From: a candidate division TA06 bacterium SM23_40
GTDB taxonomy: Bacteria; LJUI01; SM1-40
Direction of reading: 5' to 3'
DNA length: 64,000 nucleotides
Assembly (NCBI GenBank): GCA_001303705.1
Contig: LJUI01000004.1
Coordinates: 15,300-79,299, forward strand
This document shows, piece by piece, positions 55,481-64,000 of the stretch; position 1 is the first letter of the stretch, and every line of letters begins with the position of its first letter. Under the pieces are notes generated by a model. That model searched no databases, had not been told where the DNA came from, and saw only the letters and a program-made list of their open reading frames with translations. A program made the position numbers and the translations under genes.

Positions 55481-55509
55481 ACCCTATCACACGGCCGATA
55501 CGGGGTCAA
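55481..55509 (-). promoter_or_regulatory. Sigma-70 promoter for the kelch gene
   Basis: On the minus strand TTGACC (55509-55504), a 17-bp spacer and TAGGGT (55486-55481). It diverges from the purN promoter; the -35 boxes are about 67 bp apart. Confidence 0.65.
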
Positions 55510-55576
55510 TGAGAAAATGCCGACCTGATCAGATCCGTCCACGACTGGTCACAAGCCAGGGGAACCGCGAAAGTGA

Positions 55577-55605
55577 TTGACAGTGACTGGCGCGTGTGGT
55601 ACAAG
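55577..55605 (+). promoter_or_regulatory. Sigma-70 promoter for purN
   Basis: TTGACA (55577-55582), a 17-bp spacer and TACAAG (55600-55605). The leader to the purN ATG is only about 22 bases, and no purine riboswitch or operator is visible. The 388-bp gap 55247-55634 otherwise holds only the kelch leader and its promoter. Confidence 0.65.
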
Positions 55606-55634
55606 GAGCTATGATTTCATAGGAGGAGCAGCGC

Positions 55635-56273
55635 ATGATCACGAGGAGGTTGCCCGTAGGGGTGCTGGCATCGGGGAGAGGCTCAAACCTCCAGGCGCTC
55701 ATCGACCATATAGAGGCCGGGCGGCTCGATGCAGAGATACGGGTGGTGGTGAGCGACGTGAAGGATGCCCAGGCGCTCGAGCGTGCCCGGCGGCACGGTA
55801 TCGACGCCTGCTATATCGACCCCGGGCCGCGCCGAACGATCCTGACAGCAGAAGCAGAGGAGCGCTACGTGCAATGCATGCGCGATCACGGTGTGGAACT
55901 CATTGCGCTGGCCGGTTTCATGCGCATACTGAAGGAACGGTTCCTCGCCGCCCATGCCGGGAGGATTCTGAACATCCATCCAGCTCTGCTCCCCTCTTTC
56001 CCCGGCCTCCAGGCTCAGCGTCAGGCGTTCGAGTACGGGGTGAAGGTATCGGGATGCACGGTCCACTTCGTCGACGCGGGCATCGATACCGGTCCGATCA
56101 TTATCCAGGCGAGCGTGCCTGTCCGCGATGACGATACCGTGGCTTCTCTCAGCGAGAGGATCCTCGAGGAGGAACACCGTATCTACGCCGAGGCGATTCA
56201 GCTCTTTGCCGAGGGCCGCCTGCGCGTGGAAGGGCGCCGTGTGATCATAGAGGGCCCTCGTGTTGAAGGGTAA
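55635..56273 (+). CDS. purN: Phosphoribosylglycinamide formyltransferase
   Basis: PurN transfers a formyl group from 10-formyl-THF to GAR in purine synthesis. The 212-residue protein starts VGVLASGRGSNLQALIDHIE (the PRPP-amine-binding loop). The catalytic trio is N113, H115 (NIHPALLPSFPG) and D151 (IDTGP), which match E. coli N106, H108 and D144 with a constant offset of 7. ATG 55635 has AGGAGGAG upstream. It is not next to other purine genes here. Confidence 0.96.
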   Translation: MITRRLPVGVLASGRGSNLQALIDHIEAGRLDAEIRVVVSDVKDAQALERARRHGIDACYIDPGPRRTILTAEAEERYVQCMRDHGVELIALAGFMRILKERFLAAHAGRILNIHPALLPSFPGLQAQRQAFEYGVKVSGCTVHFVDAGIDTGPIIIQASVPVRDDDTVASLSERILEEEHRIYAEAIQLFAEGRLRVEGRRVIIEGPRVEG

Positions 56274-56480
56274 GCATACGCCTTCAGAGCGGCCGCGATG
56301 TGTGTGCACTCGCACGCCGTCGGGCCGATTCCATTTCAGATCAGGTCAGACACCCTGATCGGCGAACCGCCTGCAGAGCGGTCTCGGGTTCAGGTCGTGG
56401 GACGATGTTGTGGAGGAGGTGTCGCGGGAGTTGACCGAGGGGGAGCGCGGCGCAGGCACGGACTGAGTCGAGGTTCCTGA

Positions 56481-58034
56481 GTGTTTGCACATAACACAGC
56501 GAGGATCGTGTCGGCGGTCCTCTCAGGGGTTCTCCTGGTTGCTGCCTTTCCCCCCTTCTCCTTCAGCGCGCTGGCGTTCGTGGCGCTCGTGCCGCTTCTC
56601 GCTGCCATCGACGGAGTGCGTCCGGCCGCCGGCTTTCGTCTTGGTCTGCTCGCCGGCTTCGTGCTGTCGTTCGGATTGCTGTACTGGGTGAGCTTCGTGG
56701 AGGTGCGTGGGACCGTCTTCCCGCTGCTGCTCACCGGCGTGGTAGTGCTCTGCCTCTACCTCGGGTGCTGGTGGGGGCTCTTCGCCTGGCTGGTGAGCAT
56801 CTGTCGCAAGGGAGGATCTGACCTCGGCCTCGTGCTCGCCCCACCTCTCTGGACGACATTCGAGTTCCTCCGAACGCTCACGCGTCTCGGCTTTCCCTGG
56901 GGATCACTCGCCTACACTCAGACCGATGCCGTTCCGTTCGTCCAGTTCGCCTCTTTCACCGGTATCGCGGGGGTGACGCTCTGGATCGTGATCCAGAATG
57001 TACTCGTCTATCGTCTGCTGTTCCGCGACACCGGCGCCCGGCGAGTCTGGACTGGATGCATCATCGCAGCGCTCTTTCTCCTTCCCTGCGTTCACGGGCG
57101 TACCGTGTTGGGGAGAGTCCAGCCGCCGCGGGAACGCACGGTCATCCTCGTCCAGGCGAACATCGATCCCAACATGAAGTGGGAGGAGGGGTACCGAGAT
57201 ACGTCGTTCGCTGCGTACGATGCCTTGACACGCGACGCCGTCCGCAGATGGCAGGAGGCGGGTGGGGAGGAGGGCGGGGAGTATCCTCCGCTCGTAATCT
57301 GGGCGGAGACAGCCGTCCCATCGGCGGTGAGGTTCGACGCGAGCGCCCGGTACTTTGTCACAGGGCTCGCGCGCGAGCTCGGGGTCCCGATCCTCACGGG
57401 AGCGCCGGATTTCCAGTCCGAGAGAGGGAAAGTATCACACTACAATGCAGCCTTCCTCGCTCTTCCGAGCGGGGAGATGGACGGCGAGTACCGGAAATTG
57501 CACCTCCTTCCCTTCGGGGAGATGATCCCATATGACGAGGTCATCCCGATCCTCCGGAGAGTGGACCTGGGGGAAGGCGACTTCTCGCCCGGAGATGAGG
57601 CGACAGTATTCGAGGAGCCGGGTGGGACATCGTTCGGCGTTCTCATCTGTTTCGAGTCGGTCTTCCCTCGTCTGGTGAGGCGATTCGTGCTCTCGGGAGC
57701 GGAGTTTGTGGTCAACATCACGAACGATGGCTGGTTTGGCAGGAGCGCGGGTCCCTATCAGCATGCATCGATGGCTATCTTCCGCGCCATTGAGTACCGT
57801 ATGGGGCTCGCGCGGTGTGCCAACACCGGGGTATCGATGATCGTCGATCCCTATGGGAGGATCGTGTCGAAGACCCGGATCTTCGAGCGGGCAATCGTCA
57901 TCGATGAGGTCGCACTGAGACAGGGTATGACCTTCTATGCCCGGCATGGGGATCTCCTCGTGCTGGCGGCAGGGGCCGCCAGTCTCCTGCTGTTGCTCGT
58001 GCGGGTCGCGCGGACGAGGTTCACTCGCTCGTGA
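56481..58034 (+). CDS. lnt: Apolipoprotein N-acyltransferase
   Basis: Lnt adds the third acyl chain to lipoproteins in the diderm inner membrane. The 517-residue protein has about six N-terminal helices, a periplasmic nitrilase-like domain and a final helix (about 490-510). The catalytic triad is E276 (WAETAVPS), K339 (EYRKLHLLPFGE) and C390 (LICFESVFP). The GTG start follows GAGG. The 207-bp gap before it has no gene but holds a 7-bp inverted repeat GATCAGG/CCTGATC (56339-56360). Confidence 0.95.
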   Translation: MFAHNTARIVSAVLSGVLLVAAFPPFSFSALAFVALVPLLAAIDGVRPAAGFRLGLLAGFVLSFGLLYWVSFVEVRGTVFPLLLTGVVVLCLYLGCWWGLFAWLVSICRKGGSDLGLVLAPPLWTTFEFLRTLTRLGFPWGSLAYTQTDAVPFVQFASFTGIAGVTLWIVIQNVLVYRLLFRDTGARRVWTGCIIAALFLLPCVHGRTVLGRVQPPRERTVILVQANIDPNMKWEEGYRDTSFAAYDALTRDAVRRWQEAGGEEGGEYPPLVIWAETAVPSAVRFDASARYFVTGLARELGVPILTGAPDFQSERGKVSHYNAAFLALPSGEMDGEYRKLHLLPFGEMIPYDEVIPILRRVDLGEGDFSPGDEATVFEEPGGTSFGVLICFESVFPRLVRRFVLSGAEFVVNITNDGWFGRSAGPYQHASMAIFRAIEYRMGLARCANTGVSMIVDPYGRIVSKTRIFERAIVIDEVALRQGMTFYARHGDLLVLAAGAASLLLLLVRVARTRFTRS

Positions 58035-58102
58035 GATGGCGACTCTCGGGGGCGGTCGAAGCTGCTCCCAAAGACCAGTCATCAGGCGGCAGAAGGTGTA
58101 CC

Positions 58103-59068
58103 ATGACCATGCTGAGGGTCGTTCCCTACGACAGATCGCGCGACCGCGCCTGGCGGCGATTCCTGGATGAATCGACCAACGGGACGATATTCCACGATCT
58201 CCGGTTTCTCGCCTATCACCGAGAGCGGGAGTGGTCAGATCACCATCTGCTGTTCTACGATGGGGAAGAGGTTGTTGCTCTCCTCCCCGGTGGCCTGGTC
58301 CCCGGGGAACCGCCGCGTTATGTGTCTCCGTGCGGGGCATCATTCGGTGGATTCGTCGTCCGCGGGCAGCCTCCGGCGCGCCTGGCGACTGCTCTCGTTC
58401 GCACGTTGATCGAGCATGTACGTGGAGAGGGTGCAGGGGCGATCGAGATCAGTCCCTCTCCGCCGGTGTACCAGGCATCGCCGGGGCATGCTATCGAGTT
58501 CGCCCTGTCTGCCGCCGGGTTCCGTAGACAGGTACGGGCCCTTACCCATGTCGTGACTCTTGGCGGCGTAAACAACCTTGGAGAGACGTTCGTGAGCAGT
58601 GCGCGGCGCGCGGCGCGCAGGGCGGGCCGGCTCGGTGTCAAAGTAGAATCGTCAGAGGACTATCGGAAATTCTATGATCTGTTGTGGGCCGATCGACAGG
58701 CACTCGGTGCGGAGCCGACGCATAGTCTCGAAGATCTCATGCGCTTGCGGGAGCTTGTTCCGGAGGCGCTCCACCTGTTTCTGGCGAAGGCGAAGCGCGA
58801 ACTCGTGGGAGGCACCCTGCTGTTCGTCTGCAACAGGCGGGTCGTGCTCAATTTCTATCTCTGCCGCAAGCGTGAACGTCAGGACCTGAGGATGTCTAAC
58901 CTGCTCGCCTCCCAGACCATCGACTGGGCGAGCCGGGAAGGTTTTCTCTACTACGACTTCGGCACGTCGACGATCGACATGGAGCCGAACTGGGGACTCG
59001 TGCGCTTCAAAGAGGGGTTCGGAGCGACCCCCTATCTCAGAGAGCACTGGAAACTCGAGTTGGGGTGA
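58103..59068 (+). CDS. FemAB/GNAT-fold peptidoglycan-type acyltransferase-like protein
   Basis: This 321-residue protein has the double-GNAT layout of FemAB-like proteins (PEP-CTERM/XrtA-associated FemAB and related). The N-terminal part contains GTIFHDLRFLAYH and the C-terminal part LLASQTIDWASREGFLYYDFG with late RFKEGFGATPY, a motif shared with FemAB-related proteins. The aminoacyl-tRNA-dependent role is not established for this subgroup. ATG 58103 has AGAAGGTG upstream; GTG 58031 overlaps the lnt stop but would add 24 residues with no family match. Confidence 0.82.
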   Translation: MTMLRVVPYDRSRDRAWRRFLDESTNGTIFHDLRFLAYHREREWSDHHLLFYDGEEVVALLPGGLVPGEPPRYVSPCGASFGGFVVRGQPPARLATALVRTLIEHVRGEGAGAIEISPSPPVYQASPGHAIEFALSAAGFRRQVRALTHVVTLGGVNNLGETFVSSARRAARRAGRLGVKVESSEDYRKFYDLLWADRQALGAEPTHSLEDLMRLRELVPEALHLFLAKAKRELVGGTLLFVCNRRVVLNFYLCRKRERQDLRMSNLLASQTIDWASREGFLYYDFGTSTIDMEPNWGLVRFKEGFGATPYLREHWKLELG

Positions 59069-59071
59069 TCT

Positions 59072-59845
59072 GTGAACATCGACGGACATGTCCACCTCGG
59101 CAGGTGGTCTGATGAACGCTTCTTCGGAGTCGAAGCATCGATCGATGATGTCGAGCGGGCGCTAATCGGAGCCGGGCTCGATGGCGCGGCCGTGACCGCT
59201 ACCGATCTGAGGAGAAATGACTCGGTCCTCTCCTCCCTGGATCGTGCACGCGAGCGGGGATCTGCCTCCGAGGTTCGTGTGCGGTACTGGTTCTTCCCCT
59301 GGGTCGATGTCAATGATGTGGGAATGATGGACTTCGTCGGCCATCACATCGATCGCATCGACGGCCTCAAGTTCCACCCTTCATTCGATCGGACTCCCGC
59401 CACAGACCGGCGCTATCTGCCGTATGTGGAGCTCGCTGCCGAGCACGCTCTCCCCGTTCTGCTGCACTGCGGCCGCTGGCAGGAGATGGCGAGCTACAAA
59501 TTCGGCATAGAGCTCGCTTCCGCCCACCCGGGGGTCGACTTCATCCTCGCCCACATGGGAGGAGACGACCCGCGGTTGCGTATCGCCTGTGTTGAGGACG
59601 TGGCCGCAGGGGATCTGCCGAACGTCTATCTCGACCTTGCAGGGGTGCGCGAGTACTGGTGTCTGGAGCGGGCTCTCGACAGGGTTGGGAGCGAGCGGCT
59701 CATCTTCGGGAGTGACTTCCCGTTGGGACATCCCCGCGTCTACCGTGCGCTCATCGACGTGCTCGATCTCCCTGATGAAGTTGAGGCCGCGGTCATGGGC
59801 AGGAACCTTCTGGGATTGCTGTCGAAACGCCGCATGAGCGAGTGA
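59072..59845 (+). CDS. Amidohydrolase-related metal-dependent hydrolase
   Basis: This 257-residue TIM-barrel protein is of the amidohydrolase 2 type. Putative metal and catalytic residues are H6 and H8 (DGHVHLG), H132 (LLHCGRW), H161 (LAHMGG) and D215 (FGSDFPLGH); K100 follows strand 3. The set matches this superfamily, but the substrate cannot be told. GTG 59072 lies 3 bp after the FemAB-like gene, with GGGGTGATC upstream. Confidence 0.85.
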   Translation: MNIDGHVHLGRWSDERFFGVEASIDDVERALIGAGLDGAAVTATDLRRNDSVLSSLDRARERGSASEVRVRYWFFPWVDVNDVGMMDFVGHHIDRIDGLKFHPSFDRTPATDRRYLPYVELAAEHALPVLLHCGRWQEMASYKFGIELASAHPGVDFILAHMGGDDPRLRIACVEDVAAGDLPNVYLDLAGVREYWCLERALDRVGSERLIFGSDFPLGHPRVYRALIDVLDLPDEVEAAVMGRNLLGLLSKRRMSE

Positions 59846-59860
59846 GGGGAGGGCTGTTCT

Positions 59861-61625
59861 ATGAATGTCCTTCCCGTGCGAGCGGGGGGAGGAGCGGCCG
59901 GTTCTCCCGAGGGCCGGCCCCTCTGGCTGAGGATAGTACCTCTCGCCGCCCTTCTCGTCGGTCTGGCGCTCTTGAGGAGCATCTTCCTCACGCACGATCC
60001 CCCGGCCGAGCTCGTCGAGTGGGGGCTCAACGTCGGCGGATTCCTGTATGATGAGGGATGGTGGACCGCCAATGCGCGCGACCACGCAGTCTTCGGCGAG
60101 TGGCTGAGCGGAGAGTTCGATCCGATCATCATCTCTCCCGTATCTTCGCTCCTGTTCAGAGCGAGCTTTCTCGTGCTCGGGCAGGGGCTGGTTCAGGCGC
60201 GCGTGGTCTCGGTCGTGCTCGGCATGGCGGGCCTCGTGTTGCTCTTCTCGATCCTCAGGCGGACGTCAGGAGAGAAGGCGGCGTTCTGGGGCGTTCTCCT
60301 CGTCGGCCTGTATGTGCCCCTTCTCATCGTTCACCGCACAGCTCTGCTCGAGTCCTCAGCTCTGTTCTTTGGCATCCTCAGCGTCTGGCTCTGGATGCGG
60401 GGTTCGCCCACCGCCCATGTCGGATCCGGTCTGGCCATGGCCGCTGCCATGTTGACGAAGCCCACGGTGATCGTCGTTGCCATACCGCTCTGTATTGCCG
60501 CCCTGTGGGTGCCGGCACGCTCGCGACGCAGAGAAGTGCTGAGTATTGTGGGGGGGCTCGTCGCAGGGGGCCTCATCTGGTGGCTTGTATGGGGACTGGT
60601 GCAGCCGGGAGGTATGGTCCGGATGCTGTCATTCTATACTGGGCCACGTTGGCGGCCGATGAACGGAGGCTCCGCATCCTGGCTCTTCTCTGGCAGATTG
60701 GAGGCGGGTCCCTCCTCTCGCTCTCGGCATACCAGCCGATGCGCTACTTCGTCAAGCTCTCGCCCTCCATTGCTGTGCTGGCAGCGTCCGTCGTCCTGCC
60801 GGCGCGGCGGGATGGGAGGCTGTCCAGGGGTGAATCGTTACTCGCACTGGTCCTGGTAACGGCGGTGGCGAGCCAGGTGGCATACTCGCTTACGTTCGGC
60901 ATCGTTCGCCGCTGGCTCGCTCGTCTCGACCTCCCCCAGCGGTCGATCGTCGACCCCGAGCCGTTCAGCCTTACGTCGGCGCTCCTCTCGCTCCCCGGAA
61001 ACGGGATCCGTGCCGCGTTTCGGGGGCTGTACGCACAGGACGGTCTGCTGCTCGGGGCAGGGCTAGCCGCTCTCGCTGCCTTGGCGATCGGCCTGCCCGT
61101 CGCGCTCCTCGTCTGGCGGGTGTGGCTCCGGAGGCGCGCGACAGGAAATTCTGGTTGGATCGAGGCCGGCGGCCGACTCTTCCTCGTCCTCGCCCTTGTG
61201 AGCGTGGGCACCGACCTCATGAGATTCGGTTCGTGGGCCTCCTCCAGCAGGGCGACGGTCCGAGCGCTGGGACAGAGTCTCTCCCGGATGCTCCCTGAAG
61301 ACGCCGTCATCAGCCCGGGGGCACGTACGCCCTGGGAACAGAACTCCGTTTCGATAACTCGTGCCTGCTCCGTCGTCGCATGTGGTCTCTTGAGCCTCCG
61401 GCGACTCACGTCTTAGTATTGCTCGTACATCCTCTCGTCGGGAGCCGGACGGCGCAGGAGTTCGTTGCTCGCCATCCGGAAGTACGATTCGTACAGCGAT
61501 TTGAGACCTTTGCTGGGCGTGCCGAGCTCGGTCTGTTCGCGATAAGCCGGGACGTGCCCCAATCGGCCGGGAATCGACCCGAACGGGGAACGATTCCTCT
61601 TCGCACGGGAGTTGGAGAAGCAGCG
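59861..61625 (+). pseudogene. GT39/ArnT-like GT-C glycosyltransferase gene broken by two frameshifts
   Basis: The gene starts at ATG 59861 (GAGGGGAGGG upstream) with a polytopic GT-C protein whose first loop reads GGFLYDEGWWTANARDHAV. It reads in frame until about 60640, continues in the -1-related frame (LAADERRLRILALLWQIGGG) to about 61320, then in a third frame (TYALGTELRFDNSC). Adding one G to GGG at 60641-60643 and one to GGGGG at 61317-61321 restores a single frame. The last part then has no stop before the next gene's ATG at 61626. Function as sugar transferase is likely if the breaks are sequence errors. Confidence 0.75.
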
Positions 61626-62738
61626 ATGAAGATCGTGACGGTCCTCGGGACAGTGTATGAACTCCAGGAGTATGCGTTGTTGGCGGAGGTGCTGGGCGTT
61701 CGTCACGAACTCGTTGTAGTGCTGGCAGGAGACCCGCACGAGCAGGTGGGCGCCCTCGGCACGTTGCCGATCGTGACCCCCGACTATCGGCTCGATCCGG
61801 GGCGCGGGAGCCCTTCGGATCGGACCGCGAGGGTGCTCGTGGAGATCGAACGGCTCTTCGTAAGGGAGGAGCCCGATCTCGTCATCGTGCCAGGAGAGAC
61901 GAGCGCCGCCCTCGCGGGAGCCCTGGCCGCCGCGAAGCTCGTCATACCTGCAGCACACATCGGGGCAGGTGTCCGTTCCTTTGACCGGGCCGCGCACGAC
62001 GAGATCAGCAGAGTGCTCGTCGATCGCATGTGCACCGTCCTCTTCTCGCCGACGGCGCGGGCGGCCTCGAATCTGGGCGGAGAGGGGATCCTCGATCACG
62101 TCCACCAGGTTGGCGATCTAACCTTCGATCTATTCATCCGTCATCGCACTACGGTCCTCGGGGGCTCATGCTGCGGCGTGCCGAGGGTGGCATCGCGGTT
62201 CGATCTTGTGCCCGGGAACTTCCTCCTCCTCTCGCTCCGGCGCATGCCGGAGATGGGCAGGACGGCACTCAAGGGGATCATAGACGCGGTGCTGTCGGTC
62301 GACGAGAGGATAGTTCTTCCGGTGGGCCGTGAAGAGCGTCAGGTTCTTGCCGAGATCGATCTCCTCGATCGGCTCGAAAGCGCTGCGCATGTGATGCTCG
62401 TTGACCCTCTCGCGTACGAAGATGTCGTCGCTCTGCAATATGGAGCCCGCATGGTTCTGGCCGACTCCGGGCGGGTGCAGAAGGAGAGCTACTTCGCCTG
62501 CACACCGTGTCTCACGCTCAGCGCGGCGAGCGAGTGGCCGGAGACGATAGAGGACGGCTGGAATCTGATAGTGGGATCCGATACTGGCCGAATCGTCGAT
62601 GCCATAGGCAGGTTCAGGCCGGGAGAAGAGCGCGGAAGTCTCTTCGGGGACGGCCGCGCGATCGAGCGTATCGCCGAGCATCTGGAGGAGTGGGGTAGGT
62701 CCCGCCGGGCTCGAGGGTCCTCTGCGAAACGGTCTTGA
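61626..62738 (+). CDS. WecB-like UDP-GlcNAc 2-epimerase-fold protein with altered active site
   Basis: The 370-residue protein follows WecB through its whole length: KIVTVLGT, LVIVPGETSAALAGALAA, the HDEISR helix, LADSGRVQKES and SEWPETIEDGWNLIVG. But key residues differ by my hand alignment to E. coli WecB. D95 becomes E91, E117 becomes G113, H213 becomes L204, and the early RPE motif is VYE; only E131 (E126) is kept. It is likely not a normal epimerase. ATG 61626 follows GGAG; upstream the frame is open into the broken GT-C gene. Its stop lies within the -35 box of the next promoter. Confidence 0.8.
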   Translation: MKIVTVLGTVYELQEYALLAEVLGVRHELVVVLAGDPHEQVGALGTLPIVTPDYRLDPGRGSPSDRTARVLVEIERLFVREEPDLVIVPGETSAALAGALAAAKLVIPAAHIGAGVRSFDRAAHDEISRVLVDRMCTVLFSPTARAASNLGGEGILDHVHQVGDLTFDLFIRHRTTVLGGSCCGVPRVASRFDLVPGNFLLLSLRRMPEMGRTALKGIIDAVLSVDERIVLPVGREERQVLAEIDLLDRLESAAHVMLVDPLAYEDVVALQYGARMVLADSGRVQKESYFACTPCLTLSAASEWPETIEDGWNLIVGSDTGRIVDAIGRFRPGEERGSLFGDGRAIERIAEHLEEWGRSRRARGSSAKRS

Positions 62739-62763
62739 CGTCCGGGAGAGCCTCGGCTATCCT
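62735..62763 (+). promoter_or_regulatory. Sigma-70 promoter for the terminal TPR gene
   Basis: TTGACG (62735-62740), a 17-bp spacer and TATCCT (62758-62763), identical in both hexamers and spacing to the promoter at 5623. The leader to the ATG at 62925 is about 155 bases. Confidence 0.75.
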
Positions 62764-62924
62764 GCCGCTGCGGCGAGCGTACACGATGAGAGGCCGCAAC
62801 GACCTGTATAGATCGTGGGGTGCGCATCACGGGTGGAAGCGACGGCGGTCCGCATCGTGGTCGGAGTTTCATCTGAGCGCCTGAATGAGCGGCGCGGATC
62901 TGCTCTATTGCAGGTGACCGAACT

Positions 62925-64000
62925 ATGTGGAACGGAAAACGCTTGTTGAAGATCATTATTGCCGTCGCGGTTGTGGCCACGGCGGGCTCGGCACGTGAGG
63001 GTGAGGAGATCTATCGGCTTGCGGAGCGCCTGGCGGGGGAAGGGCGGTACGCGGTGGCCGCAGAGCAGTACCGGGCATTCCTTGCGGCTCACCCCGAGAG
63101 CCCCCGGGCAAAGGATGCGTACTGGGGGATGGCGGTCGCACTCGATTCGCTTGCGAGCCACGCTGAGGCAGCGCAGGCGTACGAAGACTTCGCGATCTTC
63201 TATCCCGGAGATGAGCGATCGCCGCGCGCCCTCCTCAGTTCGTCGCGGGCGCTGGTTCGTCTGGGAGAGGTACGCCTGGCGGTCAGCCGATACCTGAGGA
63301 CAGCTGATCGTTATCCTGATAGCCGCGAGGCGGAATCGGCGCTGTTCGAGGCTGCCTCACGGGAGGTCGAGCTCAACAGGCCCACGGGCGCGGTCCGCCT
63401 CTGGAATCGACTGCTGACCGATTATCCACGCACCCCCCTGGCATCGACGGCACGGTACCGTCTCGGAAGCCTTCTCTATGAGCTCGGGCGGATTCAGGAG
63501 GCCAGGGCCGCGTTCGCGACCATCGTATCATCTGCACCCTCCGATTCTCTCGCTCCCCGCGCCATGCTCGAAGAGTGTCGCCTTCTTGTGGCGTTGGGAG
63601 ATTCCGCCGGTGCTGCAGCGAGGTACGCCTCCTTGCTCTCTTCATACCCCGGCAGCGGGGCGGTGGCGCCGGCTCTTCTCGAGTCGGCTCAACTGGCGCT
63701 TCTCCGCCATCGATGGGCTGAGGCCCGTTCGCTCGCCACACGTCTTGCCGAGGGCCCTCTGGAGGGCCCCCACATCGCCGAGGTCTACATGTTGATCGGC
63801 CAGGCATCTCTCGAGCTGGGAGACGCGGACGCTGCACTCATTGCCTACGGGTCGCTTGCGCAGGCGCAGGGAGAACTGGAGGAGGCCCTGGTCGCTGCCG
63901 CGGGATTGGCCCGCGCTCATCTCATGCGTGGCGAGGCTGCCGAGGCAGTCGACACACTGGAGGCAGTCCGAGAAAGGTCGCCGGAGCTCTGGGCCTCGGG
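62925..64000 (+). CDS. Exported TPR-repeat protein, 3'-truncated by window edge
   Basis: The frame opens at ATG 62925 and runs to the window end without a stop, giving at least 358 residues. A signal peptide or anchor (LLKIIIAVAVVATAGSA, about 7-23) is followed by TPR/YbgF-like repeats of about 35-40 residues, for example AAEQYRAFLAAHPESP and AARYASLLSSYPGSG. Such proteins often form scaffolds in envelope machines. AGGTGA lies upstream of the start. The C-terminal domain and hence the function are not visible. Confidence 0.85.
   Translation, partial: MWNGKRLLKIIIAVAVVATAGSAREGEEIYRLAERLAGEGRYAVAAEQYRAFLAAHPESPRAKDAYWGMAVALDSLASHAEAAQAYEDFAIFYPGDERSPRALLSSSRALVRLGEVRLAVSRYLRTADRYPDSREAESALFEAASREVELNRPTGAVRLWNRLLTDYPRTPLASTARYRLGSLLYELGRIQEARAAFATIVSSAPSDSLAPRAMLEECRLLVALGDSAGAAARYASLLSSYPGSGAVAPALLESAQLALLRHRWAEARSLATRLAEGPLEGPHIAEVYMLIGQASLELGDADAALIAYGSLAQAQGELEEALVAAAGLARAHLMRGEAAEAVDTLEAVRERSPELWAS

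Noticed and set aside
58031-58102. Upstream GTG start of the FemAB-like gene overlapping the lnt stop
   Set aside because: The extra 24 residues have no family match, and ATG 58103 has a better-placed ribosome-binding site.
1-64000. CRISPR arrays, insertion sequences, prophage genes
   Set aside because: No regularly spaced repeats, transposase or integrase motifs, terminal inverted repeats or phage structural genes were seen.

Overview
This is a GC-rich (about 60% by eye) bacterial chromosome segment with tightly packed genes, many ATGA/GTGA stop-start overlaps, and frequent GTG or TTG starts. Gene content (a PorV/PorQ-like outer-membrane protein, secreted propeller and NHL proteins with FlgD-like C-termini, Lnt, a Slt-type transglycosylase) points to a diderm, most likely an uncultured lineage of or near the FCB group. 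The sequence alone does not fix the phylum. No insertion sequence, prophage or CRISPR array was seen. Vegetative promoters are unusually readable: TTGAC(A/T/G/C), exactly 17 bp, then TA-rich hexamers.

Layout. 1-5.5 kb: mutS2 (5' end outside the window), dnaG, rpoD and a CAT-anticodon tRNA. 5.6-9.3 kb: Yip1-like membrane protein, HlyD/MacA-type adaptor and MacB-like permease, with no adjacent ATPase. 9.3-14.9 kb: a GAF/sigma-54 activator and a 1200-residue Ser/Thr kinase-ATPase-TPR protein. 15-35.4 kb: a large surface-polysaccharide or glycosylation locus. It holds two GDP-mannose dehydratase/reductase-type SDRs, UDP-glucose dehydrogenase, GT4 and GT2 glycosyltransferases, three YbhN-like putative flippases, polyprenyl-phosphate sugar synthases, GT-C-type transferases (GT39-like, YfhO), a B12/radical SAM protein, a methyltransferase and a WecA/TagO-type initiating transferase. 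35.4-45.3 kb: secreted propeller protein (frameshifted), WbpD/WbpE-like sugar-modifying pair, TPR-lytic transglycosylase, NHL protein, PorV-like protein, dolichol-kinase-like protein. 45.4-47.9 kb: cold shock protein, tRNA-Gly, tRNA-Cys, a structured leader with terminator, and a secreted protein of unknown function. 48-55.2 kb is on the minus strand: small permease, fRMsr-like GAF protein, a broken small gene, AhpD-like protein, YyaL-type thioredoxin-domain protein, methyltransferase, SDR, and a secreted kelch protein. 55.6-64 kb is on the plus strand: purN, lnt, a FemAB/GNAT-like protein, an amidohydrolase, a doubly frameshifted GT-C glycosyltransferase, a WecB-like protein lacking key catalytic residues, and a TPR protein that runs off the window.

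The most coherent biology is a multi-module lipid-linked glycosylation locus. Polyprenyl-phosphate sugar synthases are interleaved with YbhN-like membrane proteins and GT-C transferases, resembling the CsbB-GtcA-YfhO three-component logic but with a different putative flippase family. Two transcription units of this locus share near-identical promoters. Four reading-frame breaks, all explainable by one-base indels in G or C runs, need raw-read verification before any is called a pseudogene.
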